This document shows positions 6,018 through 6,067 of a stretch of 6,067 bases of DNA, piece after piece. Each line of letters begins with the position of its first letter. The stretch's first letter is position 1. Below the pieces are notes generated by a model. That model was not told the origin of the DNA, ran no database searches, and saw nothing but the letters and a program-made list of their open reading frames with translations. This DNA is from Pirellulales bacterium (GTDB lineage: Bacteria; Planctomycetota; Planctomycetia; Pirellulales; JAICIG01). Position numbers and translations under genes: made by a program. The stretch spans positions 1 to 6,067 of the forward strand of contig JAICIG010000465.1 of assembly GCA_025924495.1 (NCBI GenBank), read 5' to 3'.

Positions 6018-6046
6018 CTTGCCACACAGCTTTAGCTGGTGGTAAG
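6018..6046. repeat. Bulged hairpin with TTTA loop upstream of the right edge
   Basis: CTTGCCAC (6018-6025) pairs with GTGGTAAG (6039-6046), including one G-T pair. A6026 is bulged, CAGC (6027-6030) pairs with GCTG (6035-6038), and the loop is TTTA. It ends ten bases before the possible start codon at 6057. No T-tract follows. Confidence 0.6.
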
Positions 6047-6056
6047 AGAGCCATTC

Positions 6057-6067
6057 ATGAACCGTCG
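6057..6067 (+). CDS. Possible start of a further gene, cut by the window end
   Basis: ATG AAC CGT begins at 6057 and runs off the window. AAGAGAG (6044-6050) six bases upstream could serve as a weak Shine-Dalgarno. Only three full codons are visible (M-N-R), so nothing can be said about the product, and the call may be wrong. Confidence 0.25.

Noticed and set aside
5804..6025. Small - strand frame (73 codons) across the palindrome region
   Set aside because: Its composition reflects the hairpin sequences, and no binding site or domain is seen.

Overview
The window looks like chromosomal DNA of a planctomycete, probably of the Pirellulales type. This is inferred from four things: the GC-rich sequence; an exported pre-peptidase C-terminal (PPC) protein with Ig-like modules; an exported CxxCH protein built on a squalene-cyclase-like helical repeat; and an ApbE whose N-terminus carries an RRxFLKG motif. 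No rRNA, tRNA, transposase, phage gene or CRISPR array is visible. All supported genes lie on the + strand.

Layout: (i) 3-1493 is the 3' part of a large secreted PPC/Ig-like protein, cut by the window edge. (ii) After 88 bases with no visible terminator comes 1582-2664, an exported c-heme-motif protein with (alpha/alpha) toroid repeats. (iii) 2738-3844 is an ApbE-family FAD:protein FMN transferase, with a TATAAT box placed so close to the ATG that its mRNA may be leaderless. (iv) 3845-4049 is a 205-base gap with a hairpin just after the ApbE stop and a weak -10-like box. (v) 4050-4736 is a DedA/VTT membrane protein, followed 15 bases later by (vi) 4752-5795, an unrecognised signal-peptide protein with a HEAT-like segment; these two are probably one operon. 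(vii) 5796-6056 is a 261-base gap packed with inverted repeats. (viii) A possible new start codon lies at 6057 on the right edge.

Functionally, five of the five substantial gene products point to the envelope or periplasm: two with clear signal peptides, one integral membrane protein, one modular protein of a normally secreted type whose N-terminus is outside the window, and ApbE, which normally flavinylates exported proteins. No FMN-acceptor protein or Rnf/Nqr-type complex is present, so the ApbE target is unknown. The genes do not form a recognisable single pathway.

The most unusual part is the last intergenic region. A 108-bp composite palindrome (5888-5995) has 17-nt inverted ends that match at 16 of 17 positions. 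Nested inside it are two hairpins of similar design, and two further hairpins that share the core GCTTTAGC lie on either side. It resembles a REP/BIME-like or MITE-like repeat unit, but only a genome-wide search could show that it is repeated. I see no convincing new defence or metabolic system in the coding part.
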